The position numbers and the translations under genes were made by a program. Below the pieces are notes generated by a model, which was not told the origin of the DNA, ran no database searches, and was given only the letters and a program-made list of their open reading frames with translations. DNA of 9,036 bases from Planctomycetota bacterium (lineage in GTDB: Bacteria; Planctomycetota; Phycisphaerae; UBA1845), in NCBI GenBank assembly GCA_022561255.1, contig JADFRO010000101.1, positions 1 through 9,036 on the forward strand, read 5' to 3'. Below are positions 1 through 6,180 of this stretch, one piece after another. The stretch's first letter is position 1. Every line of letters starts with the position of its first letter.

Positions 1-540
1 CCAATGGTGCGGCTGGTCGTCTTCACGCTGTGTAACGTAGGTGATCGTTCCCAAAGTCGCGGCGCGCTCGACGGGTGACACGTGCAGATAGGTGTTGCGT
101 ACTTCGACGAGCGAGCGCGCGGCGATGCGCGGTGTGCGAACGCCGTGTATCTCGATGATTCGCCGATTCGTCAGGACGTACCAGGTCGGCACCCACCGAA
201 CGATCGCAAAACCGAGGCGTGCGATGCCGATGAGCAGCACGATCTGGGCACTAGCCGTAACGGAAACACCAGGCAGGGGTCGCGCGAGCACGGTGAGCGC
301 GGTCGCCAGCAGCGAGGCGGTGACAAGCCAAGGGGCTGAGTCAAACACCGGCCGCCACATCGACGGCTTAATCGCCAGGATGATGATCTCGCCTCCGTCG
401 ACCAGACCGGTCGGCAATGATGCCCATCGAGAGGCGACTTCAGCGACGCCCGACGTCGACTCGGAACCGGCGGTAGCGAAGGGGGAGGCGGCTGGTTTGG
501 GCGGGGCAATGACCACAGTGTCGGACTTATCGGCCATCAT
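1..540 (-). CDS. bacterial PH-domain (bPH2/DUF304-like) membrane protein, C-terminus cut by window edge
   Basis: This reading frame starts at tandem ATG codons (540 or 537) and is still open at base 1, so about 179 N-terminal residues are visible and the end is missing. Numbered from the second ATG, a Pro/Ala/Ser-rich cytoplasmic tail (1-45) is followed by two likely membrane segments (about 70-88, WLVTASLLATALTVL; about 98-115, QIVLLIGIARLGFAIV). Then comes the entry of a PH-like beta domain with the characteristic WYVLTNRRIIEIHGVRTPRI (119-138). That 'Y.LT..RI....G' signature plus two preceding helices is typical of DUF304/bPH2 proteins, whose biochemical role is mostly unknown. It lies 51 bases downstream of nadA on the same strand, so cotranscription is likely, but I see no strong ribosome-binding site. 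The family call is fairly secure; any functional link to NAD synthesis is not supported by the sequence. Confidence 0.75.
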   Translation of the reverse strand, partial: MMADKSDTVVIAPPKPAASPFATAGSESTSGVAEVASRWASLPTGLVDGGEIIILAIKPSMWRPVFDSAPWLVTASLLATALTVLARPLPGVSVTASAQIVLLIGIARLGFAIVRWVPTWYVLTNRRIIEIHGVRTPRIAARSLVEVRNTYLHVSPVERAATLGTITYVTQREDDQPHHW

Positions 541-591
541 AGCTGTCCGGTTGCGTTGCTCCGGTAAAAAGGGTCGATCACGCCCCCATCG

Positions 592-1704
592 CTATCCAAC
601 CGCGACGGGCTGGCGTGGCACGTTGGCCAACATGCGTTCCAGTGCCAGCAGGGCCAGTCGCCGGGTTTCGCCGTTGACGCGAATCGCGTTGACGACGCGA
701 CCTTCGACCAGCTCGTCGAGAACCCACAACAGGTGCTTGGGGTCCACGCGGTACATGGTCGCACACAGACACTGGATGCCAGCCAACGACCGGACGGACT
801 TTTCAGGATATTGGTCCGTCAGCCGGCTGACGAGATGAATCTCCGTTCCAATCGCCCATTTTGATCCGGAAGGAGCCTCACGCACGGTCTTGATGATGAA
901 CTCGGTGCTGCCGGCGAGGTCGGCGTTTTGGACGACCTCCCAGGTACACTCGGGGTGGACCAGAATCTTGGTGCTCGGGTCGGCTCGACGAATGTCGTCG
1001 CACTGCGCCGGCGTGAACAACGCGTGTACGCTGCAGTGACCTTTCCACAGCAAGACCTTGGCTTCGTGAACACGAGCGGCGGTCAGGCCGCCGTTGATGA
1101 TGTTCGGATCGTAAACGACCATCTTTTCGAGCGGGATGCCCATCGCGTATGCGGTGTTGCGGCCAAGATGTTGATCGGGCAGGAAGATGATCTTGTCACC
1201 CTGCTTGAAGGCCCATTCGAGAATCTTGCCGGCGTTGCTGCTCGTGCAACACGCCCCACCGTGACCGCCGCAGAACGCCTTGATCGACGCGGCTGAGTTT
1301 ACGTAGGTAATCGGAATGACGTTGGCGCCGCACTTGTCGACGATGAACTCCCAGGCCTCTTCGAGTTGATCAAGATCGGCCATGTCGGCCATGCTGCAAC
1401 CGGCGCCGAGGTCAGGCAGGATCACCGTCACGTCGTCATCGGTGAGGATGTCGGCGGACTCAGCCATGAAGTGTACGCCGCAAAAGACGATAAACTCCAC
1501 CCCTTCTTTCTGCGCGCCGATTTGAGCGAGTTTCAAGCTATCGCCGGTGAAGTCGGCGAAGCGGAAGACGTCATCTTGTTGATAATGGTGGCCGAGGATG
1601 ACAAGACGCGGGCCGAGCTGACGCTTTCGATCGGCGATGGCCAAAGCCATCTCGTCGTCGGTTAGCGACGCGTACTTGTGCGGAAGTGGCGGTTGGAACA
1701 ACAT
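592..1704 (-). CDS. nadA: quinolinate synthase NadA
   Basis: NadA condenses iminoaspartate with dihydroxyacetone phosphate to quinolinate in de novo NAD synthesis, using an oxygen-sensitive [4Fe-4S] cluster in the cytoplasm. Numbering from the upstream ATG at 1773, visible family motifs are LGHHYQQDDVFRFADFTGDS (60-79), FCGVHFMAESADIL (97-110), PDLGAGCSMADM (120-131), YVNSAASIKAFC (157-168), GGACCTSSNA (172-181), LPDQHLGRN (198-206), WKGHCSVH (243-250) and CLCATM (335-340). Expected cluster ligands are Cys126, Cys247 and Cys335 or Cys337. I place the start at the internal ATG at 1704, which gives 370 residues, close to other long-form NadA proteins. That ATG follows GGGGA at a suitable distance, while the ATG at 1773 would lie only about 5 bases from the predicted transcript start. 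The 23 extra residues match nothing I recognise. No nadB or nadC is in view. Function is very secure; the start is moderately so. Confidence 0.96.
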   Translation of the reverse strand: MLFQPPLPHKYASLTDDEMALAIADRKRQLGPRLVILGHHYQQDDVFRFADFTGDSLKLAQIGAQKEGVEFIVFCGVHFMAESADILTDDDVTVILPDLGAGCSMADMADLDQLEEAWEFIVDKCGANVIPITYVNSAASIKAFCGGHGGACCTSSNAGKILEWAFKQGDKIIFLPDQHLGRNTAYAMGIPLEKMVVYDPNIINGGLTAARVHEAKVLLWKGHCSVHALFTPAQCDDIRRADPSTKILVHPECTWEVVQNADLAGSTEFIIKTVREAPSGSKWAIGTEIHLVSRLTDQYPEKSVRSLAGIQCLCATMYRVDPKHLLWVLDELVEGRVVNAIRVNGETRRLALLALERMLANVPRQPVAVG

Positions 1705-1719
1705 GACGATCCCCACGTT

Positions 1720-1778
1720 GGCGGCCCCGACGGACGGCTCGCTCTTCGCCTTGCAGCCGTACTCATCGACCAACCGCC
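1720..1778 (-). promoter_or_regulatory. possible folded 5' leader of nadA
   Basis: If transcription begins near 1778, the leader opens with GGCGG (1778-1774), which is complementary to CCGCC at 1724-1720. Inside this closing pair lies a perfect 6-bp stem, ACGGCT (1760-1755) with AGCCGT (1739-1734). The ATG at 1704 follows 15 bases after the closing stem. A regulated leader is inferred only from these complementarities; in GC-rich DNA short stems also arise by chance. I see no match to the NAD-I (nadA) riboswitch consensus that I can recall. Confidence 0.25.
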
Positions 1779-1784
1779 GTAGGA

Positions 1785-1813
1785 ATTATAGCTCATAGGA
1801 TGGCCGCAGGCAA
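1785..1813 (-). promoter_or_regulatory. sigma70-type promoter of nadA
   Basis: On the minus strand TTGCCT (1813-1808) and a perfect TATAAT (1790-1785) are separated by exactly 17 bases. The expected transcription start is about 1778. This is 5 bases before the ATG at 1773 but about 74 bases before the ATG at 1704, which supports the later nadA start. Confidence 0.65.
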
Positions 1814-1862
1814 AGTAAACGATAGGCGGTCGCTGGCCACTAGGCCTCGGCACTGGTAAAGT

Positions 1863-1890
1863 TTGAAATGTCCTCCTGCGGCGGTAGAAT
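1863..1890 (+). promoter_or_regulatory. sigma70-like promoter, divergent from nadA
   Basis: TTGAAA (1863-1868) and TAGAAT (1885-1890) are spaced by 16 bases, each one mismatch from consensus, within a relatively AT-rich patch. The predicted transcript start, about 1897, is 20 bases upstream of a strong GGAGGTGA ribosome-binding site at 1917-1924. The transcript would run toward the 94-residue gene at 2205. Confidence 0.45.
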
Positions 1891-1927
1891 TCAATTTCGA
1901 TTCCGCGAAAACGAATGGAGGTGACTC

Positions 1928-1951
1928 TTGAAATATTTCGCGAACCCGTAA
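1928..1951 (+). CDS. possible seven-codon leader peptide (MKYFANP)
   Basis: A strong Shine-Dalgarno sequence GGAGGTGA (1917-1924) is followed three bases later by TTG, then six sense codons and TAA. The same arrangement, GGAGGTGA, three bases, TTG, starts the exported amidohydrolase at 5191 in this window, so this genome does use that kind of start. A short GC hairpin (CCCC 1955-1958 with GGGG 1965-1968) follows the stop at once. It could be a leader peptide, the broken start of a decayed gene, or coincidence. No second frame continues it convincingly. Confidence 0.25.
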   Translation: MKYFANP

Positions 1952-2015
1952 ACACCCCACTACAGGGGATAACCACGGCTCTGCGGGTAAAGCATCGACA
2001 GGGATGCGACAGAGC
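1945..2015 (+). other. nested hairpins in the intergenic leader (structured RNA candidate)
   Basis: Between the mini-reading-frame and the 94-residue gene, complementary segments nest in order. GCTCTG (1978-1983) pairs with CAGAGC (2010-2015), enclosing GCATC (1992-1996) paired with GATGC (2003-2007) around a six-base loop. Upstream is CCCC/GGGG (1955-1958/1965-1968) inside CCCG (1945-1948)/CGGG (1984-1987); this outer pair only just abuts the GCTCTG stem. No known riboswitch class is recognised. The rest of 1774-2204 holds only the promoters listed separately; I see no confident gene there. Confidence 0.25.
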
Positions 2016-2091
2016 AAAATGACGTGGTATCTGCGCGACGCGACGCAAGTATTACGAGCCCGTTGGACCTGTCTCCAGCGGACTCGCCCTC

Positions 2092-2121
2092 TTGGACTCC
2101 GTTCCGGCCGTGCGGTACGAT
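2092..2121 (+). promoter_or_regulatory. candidate promoter of the 94-residue gene
   Basis: TTGGAC (2092-2097) and TACGAT (2116-2121) lie 18 bases apart, placing the transcript start near 2128 and giving a leader of roughly 77 bases before the ATG at 2205. The match is fair, not strong. The gene may instead be read from the better promoter at 1863-1890. Confidence 0.35.
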
Positions 2122-2204
2122 GCTTGCTTGAGAAAGCCCTGGGACGACAGCGTCTGACGAAGGGCGGTCGGATGGCGTGACGCGTCGTCGAAAGAGAGCA
2201 GTTT

Positions 2205-2489
2205 ATGACCTTTGAACTACGCGGCGAGGCCGTGGCGGCGGCACATTCGCTGGAAGAACTCAAGCTCGTCTACCGCATTCTCCATTCGCACCTCGCACAA
2301 CATACGGAGCTGATGGACACGCACTTTCTAATCGAACTGCAGAACTTCCTTCATCGTCAGGCGGTGGCTGAGGGCGTCGACTCAAGCGATCACAGCGCGT
2401 GGGACGCTTGGCTGGGGAACGTCGACGCGACGCCCTGCGACGTGCGCTTGCGCCGGCGAAGACAGATCAAACCCGACGGCGAGACGTAG
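2205..2489 (+). CDS. small uncharacterised protein, 94 residues
   Basis: I do not recognise the family. The protein has a balanced, helical-looking body (about 8-70) with regular hydrophobic spacing (SLEELKLVYRILHSHL, FLIELQNFLHRQAV), an acidic/aromatic stretch SSDHSAWDAWLG (60-71) and a basic tail RLRRRRQIK (81-89). It has seven histidines, at 14, 27, 29, 33, 40, 50 and 63, a high number for its length. No signal peptide or membrane segment is present, so it is probably cytoplasmic. A weak AGAGAG lies about 8 bases before the ATG. The composition is protein-like rather than the Arg/Pro/Ser-rich bias of antisense frames here, which is the main reason to accept it. It is convergent with the amidohydrolase operon across a REP-like pair. 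Function is unknown; whether it binds metal or nucleic acid cannot be told. Confidence 0.65.
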   Translation: MTFELRGEAVAAAHSLEELKLVYRILHSHLAQHTELMDTHFLIELQNFLHRQAVAEGVDSSDHSAWDAWLGNVDATPCDVRLRRRRQIKPDGET

Positions 2490-2511
2490 CAGTATGAGGA
2501 AGCTCAGTCAT

Positions 2512-2605
2512 CCCGAGCCGCATGCTTTAGCTTGCGCGGCGCCGCAATGAACGATCGTGCTCTGACTCGCTGAGGTTTCGCGCGGGCTTAAGCCCGCGGC
2601 TCGGG
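2512..2605. repeat. REP-like inverted pair (BIME-like), family 1
   Basis: Two related palindromic units face each other. Unit 1 (2512-2539, +) begins CCCGAGCCGC and folds on GCATGCT/AGCTTGC. Unit 2 (2605-2579, -) begins with the identical ten bases and contains the perfect 18-bp palindrome CGCGGGCTTAAGCCCGCG (2581-2598). Both share the pattern CCCGAGCCGC..GCTT.AGC..GCGCG. The pair fills most of the gap between two convergent genes (stops at 2489 and 2649), where it could act as a two-way transcription end or mRNA 3' stabiliser, as BIMEs do elsewhere. No T-tract follows either hairpin. Confidence 0.7.
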
Positions 2606-2648
2606 TAGACAGGGAGTCTGGCGCAACGCCGAACCACCAACGACGGCG

Positions 2649-3878
2649 CTAATGAGGCTCGTCGCTGACGACCTCGCCGTTGATGATCACGCCGACGCAA
2701 TGGCTTGTGTACTCAAACGGATCGCCGTCGTAGAGCGCGACGTCACCGTCTTTTCCCACTTCAAGCGTTCCAACGCGATCGTCGATGCCGAGGATCTTCG
2801 CCGCTCCGCTGGTGATCGTTGCGAGCGCTTGTTCAAAGGTCAAACCGTTGGCTGCGGTTTGAGCGGCCTCGAACAGCACGACACGCGTCTTGGGCACGTA
2901 ACTCTCGTAACCGCTTTGCATCGCGATCTCAATACCCGCTGCGTGAAGTCGCGCGGCGTTCTCGAACGTCATGTTCTTCATCTCGCCGTACGCGCGGACC
3001 ATCGGCGGATGGACGATGACGGGGACACCGGCTGCCTTGATCCGATCGGTGAGCATGTAACCCTCCGCGGCCCCGTCGAGAATCAATCGCAGGCCGAACT
3101 CCTCCGCGAAGCGAAGTGCGCTGGCGATGTCCTGAGCGCGGTGGGCGGTGATCAGGATGGGAAGCTCACCGTCGAGGACGCGCACGAGCGCCTCGAGCGC
3201 TAGATCGCGCGCGGGCTTCTTGTCCTCCTTGGCGGTGGCTAGCTTCTTCTTGTATTCCCGTGCTTTTATGAACTTGGCTCGCAGAAGCGCCATCATCTTA
3301 CCGCGTGTTCCGGGTGATTTACCTTTTTCTGTTTTTCGAGCACGTTCGCTTAGTGTTGCGGCGATCATGGCTGTCTCAACGACGACGGCCGCTTCGATCG
3401 TGTTTCCCGTCGTCTTGACGATGCACGTCTGGCCGGAAATCAGCTCACCCGGCGCGTGGCCCGTGTGCAAGGTTGTGATGCCGAAGTTGCGAACCCAGGT
3501 GATGAGCTTGTCGTGAGCGTTGTAGGCGTCGATCGCGCGTAGCTCGGGCTGAATCGGCGCGGAACGTTCGAGCTGGTCCTGATCCTGCTTCTGGTTGAGG
3601 ATTCCGCTTAGCCCGACGGTGCTATGGGCGTCGATCAGTCCCGGTGTGACGACTTTGGCCTGCAACACACGGAAGCCACTGGGGATCGTCACCGTATCGG
3701 CGGGGCCCACGGCTATGATCTTGCCGTCTTGGATCACCACGACACCGTTTCGAATCGGAGGGCCGGCCATGGTGTGTATCACGTCGCCGCGAACGGCGAC
3801 CTGCGCAACGGCGCGCTGCGCGACGACGAGCGTGAGAAGCAGAGCCGGCAGGCGGATGTATCTGAGCGTTGGCAGCAT
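2649..3878 (-). CDS. exported amidohydrolase-family paralogue with degenerate metal site
   Basis: This 409-residue protein belongs to the periplasmic branch of the imidazolonepropionase-like amidohydrolases (COG1228-type). It has a Sec signal peptide (about 1-26, ending AVAQ), an N-terminal beta-sandwich (VIHTMAGPPIRNGVVVIQDGKIIAVG), a TIM-barrel entry TPGLIDAHST (78-87) and a C-terminal half ending GTLEVGKDGDVALYDGDPFE. Against its upstream neighbour, the second His of HxH is Thr87, the strand-6 His is Asp268, and the strand-8 TDD is replaced by Ser322-Gly323-Tyr324. Only His85 and the strand-5 His246 remain, so ordinary binuclear catalysis is unlikely. It may be a partner subunit, a binding protein or a changed enzyme. 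I chose the ATG at 3878 rather than the ATG at 3911 because AGGAGG sits 10 bases ahead and the signal peptide then begins at once. It lies 2 bases after the upstream stop, so translational coupling is likely. Confidence 0.88.
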   Translation of the reverse strand: MLPTLRYIRLPALLLTLVVAQRAVAQVAVRGDVIHTMAGPPIRNGVVVIQDGKIIAVGPADTVTIPSGFRVLQAKVVTPGLIDAHSTVGLSGILNQKQDQDQLERSAPIQPELRAIDAYNAHDKLITWVRNFGITTLHTGHAPGELISGQTCIVKTTGNTIEAAVVVETAMIAATLSERARKTEKGKSPGTRGKMMALLRAKFIKAREYKKKLATAKEDKKPARDLALEALVRVLDGELPILITAHRAQDIASALRFAEEFGLRLILDGAAEGYMLTDRIKAAGVPVIVHPPMVRAYGEMKNMTFENAARLHAAGIEIAMQSGYESYVPKTRVVLFEAAQTAANGLTFEQALATITSGAAKILGIDDRVGTLEVGKDGDVALYDGDPFEYTSHCVGVIINGEVVSDEPH

Positions 3879-3880
3879 GA

Positions 3881-5191
3881 TTACTGATCCTCCTGATGAT
3901 CCATGCAACACAAGTAGGGTCGCAGATCGTCGCCCGCACCGAAACCTCCGACGGCGTGAAGACGATCTTCCGGATCGCTGCGGTCGAACACCTTCTTACC
4001 GTCGATCCACGTCTCAAGAACCTTCGCGTATACGCTGAGTGGATCGCCGTCGAGGATGATGAAGTCGGCGTCCTTGCCGACTGTCAACGAACCGATGCGA
4101 TCTTCCAGATCGAGCATCTTGGCACCTGCGAGTGTGAGCGAAGCGAGCGCTCCGGCGCGGGAGAGCCCCCCGCGAGCGCCCAAAGCCGCCGACCGGAAGA
4201 ATACGCGTGAGTCGGTGATCCAGTCGTCGGTGTGATAGGCGACCAGCACGCCTGCTTTTTCCAGGATTCCGCCCGTTTCAAACGCAAGCTCAGCCGCTTC
4301 GAGCTTGCCGCCCGGGCTGTCGATCATGATCACCGAACAGGGCACGCCCGCCTTGGCGATCTCGTCGGCTACCTTCCACCCCTCGCTGACGTGATGCAAC
4401 ACGACGCGGAAGCCGAACTCCTTGGCGAGTCTCAGCACGGTCATGATGTCGTCGTGGCGGTGCGTGTGGTGATGAACCATACGCTTGCCCTCGAGCACCT
4501 CGACGAGGGCTTCAAGACCCAGATCGCGGTCGGGCATTTTTTCCGGATCGTCCTTCGCCCGTGCGATCTTATCTCGGTACTCCTGGGCCTTGATGTACTG
4601 CGCACGAATTAGCGCCGCCGACTTGCCACGCGTGCCAGGGAACGGTGGTTTTCGATGCGAGTTGGTACCGTTGGCCATCTTGATGCCGCCCATGATCTTG
4701 CCGTCGCCGTCGAAGATGAACATGTCGTCGATGGTCCGCGCCTCACGCAGTTTAACGTAAACGGTCTGGCCGCTGAGAAGATGACCCGAGCCCGGCATGA
4801 TGTTCAACGTCGTGAGTCCGCCCGCACGAGCGCGGCGAAAGCCGGAGCTATGGACGTTCAGCGAATCGTAGATCCGAACGTCCGGTTGAATCGGCGCAGA
4901 GCCGTCCGCTCCGCCGAATCCGCCGATGTGGCTGTGCGTATCGACGAGTCCCGGCATGACGACCTTTCCCGAGACATCCACGCGCTCGGCTCCGGCAGGT
5001 ATTTGAACCGCACCCGCTTTACCCACGCCCGTGATCTTGCCTCCGCTGACCACGAGAACGCCGTTGGGAATCTCTTCGCCGTCAATCGGAATCACCCGCG
5101 CGCCGATAAAAGCAATAGGCCTATCCTGCGCGGAAGCGGTCACACATCCGCCGACGAGCATGGCCACGGAAACAATGAGCGATCGTTGCAA
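3881..5191 (-). CDS. exported amidohydrolase (imidazolonepropionase-like), metal site intact
   Basis: This 436-residue metal-dependent hydrolase carries an N-terminal export signal (about 1-22, hydrophobic to TASAQ). A lipoprotein reading at VGGC (Cys16) is possible but weak. The barrel opens with MPGLVDTHSHIGG (79-91), giving His86/His88. Further ligands expected for the superfamily are His244 (HHTHRHDD, strand 5), His266 or His267 (VLHHVSEG, strand 6) and Asp322 (HTDDW, strand 8). The end RIGSLTVGKDADFIILDGDPL is the usual returning sandwich. A short tail, with adjacent cysteines at 428-429, overlaps the ribosome-binding site of the next gene. The substrate is not predictable; relatives act on N-acyl or cyclic amide compounds. 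It starts with TTG, with GGAGGTGA three bases ahead. It is the first gene of a two-gene operon with its degenerate paralogue, and no clear promoter is visible upstream. Confidence 0.93.
   Translation of the reverse strand: MQRSLIVSVAMLVGGCVTASAQDRPIAFIGARVIPIDGEEIPNGVLVVSGGKITGVGKAGAVQIPAGAERVDVSGKVVMPGLVDTHSHIGGFGGADGSAPIQPDVRIYDSLNVHSSGFRRARAGGLTTLNIMPGSGHLLSGQTVYVKLREARTIDDMFIFDGDGKIMGGIKMANGTNSHRKPPFPGTRGKSAALIRAQYIKAQEYRDKIARAKDDPEKMPDRDLGLEALVEVLEGKRMVHHHTHRHDDIMTVLRLAKEFGFRVVLHHVSEGWKVADEIAKAGVPCSVIMIDSPGGKLEAAELAFETGGILEKAGVLVAYHTDDWITDSRVFFRSAALGARGGLSRAGALASLTLAGAKMLDLEDRIGSLTVGKDADFIILDGDPLSVYAKVLETWIDGKKVFDRSDPEDRLHAVGGFGAGDDLRPYLCCMDHQEDQ
3889..3894 (-). promoter_or_regulatory. 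ribosome-binding site of the second amidohydrolase
   Basis: AGGAGG lies inside the last codons of the upstream gene, 10 bases before the ATG at 3878. It decides the start over the in-frame ATG at 3911 and implies coupled translation of the two paralogues. Confidence 0.7.
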
Positions 5192-5194
5192 GAA

Positions 5195-5202
5195 TCACCT
5201 CC
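5195..5202 (-). promoter_or_regulatory. ribosome-binding site deciding a TTG start
   Basis: GGAGGTGA, a near-perfect anti-SD match, lies three bases before TTG at 5191. With the hydrophobic signal peptide beginning directly after, this makes TTG the start codon of the intact amidohydrolase. Confidence 0.75.
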
Positions 5203-5278
5203 ACAATTTCAGTTGACGTTTGGCGCCGGTCGTAGCGCCGTGTTTCGGCGGTCCCGCGACACATGACTCTTGCCTGAG

Positions 5279-5318
5279 GCGCGGGCGGAATGAAATCCGC
5301 CATTGGCGGAGCCCGCGC
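5279..5318. repeat. intergenic palindrome, two-step hairpin
   Basis: GCGCGGGC (5279-5286) pairs perfectly with GCCCGCGC (5311-5318). Inside it TCCGCC (5296-5301) pairs with GGCGGA (5305-5310) around three bases. It shares the GCGCGGGCT end with the REP-like elements of this window and may be a divergent member. It lies in the 325-base divergent region 5192-5516, in which I see no gene. In the direction of the amidohydrolase operon it would fall in its leader or upstream of its promoter. Confidence 0.5.
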
Positions 5319-5359
5319 GACGTCGTGAATCGCCGCGACCGCCGGATGTCTTTGTGAGC

Positions 5360-5384
5360 CCGCGCAAGCTAAAGCATGCGGCTC
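5360..5384 (-). repeat. REP-like element, family 1, third copy
   Basis: These 25 bases are the exact reverse complement of 2515-2539 in the element beyond the other end of the amidohydrolase operon. The shared core is GAGCCGC then GCTTTAGCTTGCGCGG on the minus strand. The two copies are inverted and bracket the two paralogues (2649-5191). Confidence 0.8.
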
Positions 5385-5516
5385 AGATCGTCGTGAAACT
5401 TTGAAACACAGTACGTGCTCCAACGCCTCCAAACCCTGTCCGACGGCATCCTAGTGGATGAGCGCCGCCCCCGCCAGCGGCCTTCACACTTCGGCTGAAG
5501 CGCGTACCATGGCGCC

Positions 5517-6176
5517 ATGTGCGGAAGATTTACGTTAGCGACGGCGCCGGAAATCGTCGCGGAGTTTTTTGAACTCTCGGTGAAGCCCGACTGGCCACCC
5601 CGGTACAACATCGCGCCGACGCAGGCGATTGCGACGATTGTGCAGGCGGGTAGCGAACGCGTTTTCGCCCTGCGCAGGTGGGGACTGATCCCCCCGTGGG
5701 CGAAGGAGGCGAGCATCGGGGCACGCATGATCAACGCTCGAGCGGAGACCGTCGCGTCGAAGCCGTCGTTTCGATCGGCGTTTCGCACGCGGCGATGCCT
5801 CGTCATTGCCGACGGGTTTTACGAATGGGCCAAGTTCGCGCGCGGCAAGCAACCGCATTACATCCGCATGGCCGATGAGGCGCCGTTTGCGTTCGCAGGT
5901 CTGTGGGAACGCTGGGATGGCTGCGGCAACGCCGTGGAATCCTGTACGATCATCACCACAACGCCCAACGATCTGGTGCGCAAAATCCACGACCGCATGC
6001 CCGTCATTTTGCATCCCCAAGACTACGACCGCTGGCTTGACCTGCAAGACGACGACGTAACGAAGCGGGAAGCATTGCTCCGCCCCTACCCGGCGGAGCG
6101 CATGAAGGCATACGCCGTCGGGGTGCGGGTCAACTCTCCTGCGCGGGACGATCCGCAATGTGTTGCGCCGTTGTGA
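5517..6176 (+). CDS. yedK: SRAP-domain protein (YedK/HMCES family), abasic-site DNA crosslinker
   Basis: SRAP proteins bind abasic sites in single-stranded DNA and form a covalent thiazolidine link through the amino-terminal Cys2 after Met removal, shielding the lesion during replication. All key residues are present: Cys2 in MCGRFT, Asn31 in RYNIAPTQ, Asn73 in MINARAET, Glu103 in DGFYEW and His158 in KIHDRMPVIL, with WGLIPPWA at 55-62. The length (219 residues) matches E. coli YedK (about 222). The start is fixed because Cys2 must follow Met directly; another ATG seven bases upstream (5510) is out of frame. No Shine-Dalgarno sequence is visible, so the message may have a short or unstructured leader. 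I found no convincing promoter or LexA-like box in 5385-5516. It stands alone and converges with the PDZ gene, its stop only four bases from that gene's stop. Family assignment is very secure; the symbol follows E. coli usage. Confidence 0.96.
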   Translation: MCGRFTLATAPEIVAEFFELSVKPDWPPRYNIAPTQAIATIVQAGSERVFALRRWGLIPPWAKEASIGARMINARAETVASKPSFRSAFRTRRCLVIADGFYEWAKFARGKQPHYIRMADEAPFAFAGLWERWDGCGNAVESCTIITTTPNDLVRKIHDRMPVILHPQDYDRWLDLQDDDVTKREALLRPYPAERMKAYAVGVRVNSPARDDPQCVAPL

Positions 6177-6180
6177 GACG

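Noticed and set aside
92..838. A 248-residue plus-strand open frame opposite the PH protein and the end of nadA.
   Set aside because: Its product is Arg/Ser/Thr-rich low-information sequence and it lies antisense to two well-supported genes; it is a codon-bias shadow.
1720..1778. The nadA leader as a known NAD-sensing (NAD-I) riboswitch.
   Set aside because: The leader is too short, and I could not find the conserved sequence blocks I remember for that class.
1928..1972. GAACCC at 1942-1947 as the -35 of an ECF-sigma promoter.
   Set aside because: The only AT-rich -10 candidate (GATAA, 1968-1972) is about 22 bases away, outside the usual spacing.
2019..2180. A 53-residue plus-strand frame (open upstream to about 1932) ending 24 bases before the 94-residue gene.
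   Set aside because: Its product is very Arg-rich, has no clear ribosome-binding site and overlaps a promoter candidate and the nested hairpins. It could be reconsidered if conserved in relatives.
1793..2263. A 156-residue minus-strand frame in the nadA upstream region.
   Set aside because: Ser/Arg-rich with no recognisable domain, it overlaps the promoter and the start of the 94-residue gene, and has no ribosome-binding site.
4655..5266. A 203-residue plus-strand frame opposite the start of the intact amidohydrolase.
   Set aside because: It is antisense to a gene with clear motifs, has Arg/Asp/His-biased composition and no ribosome-binding site.
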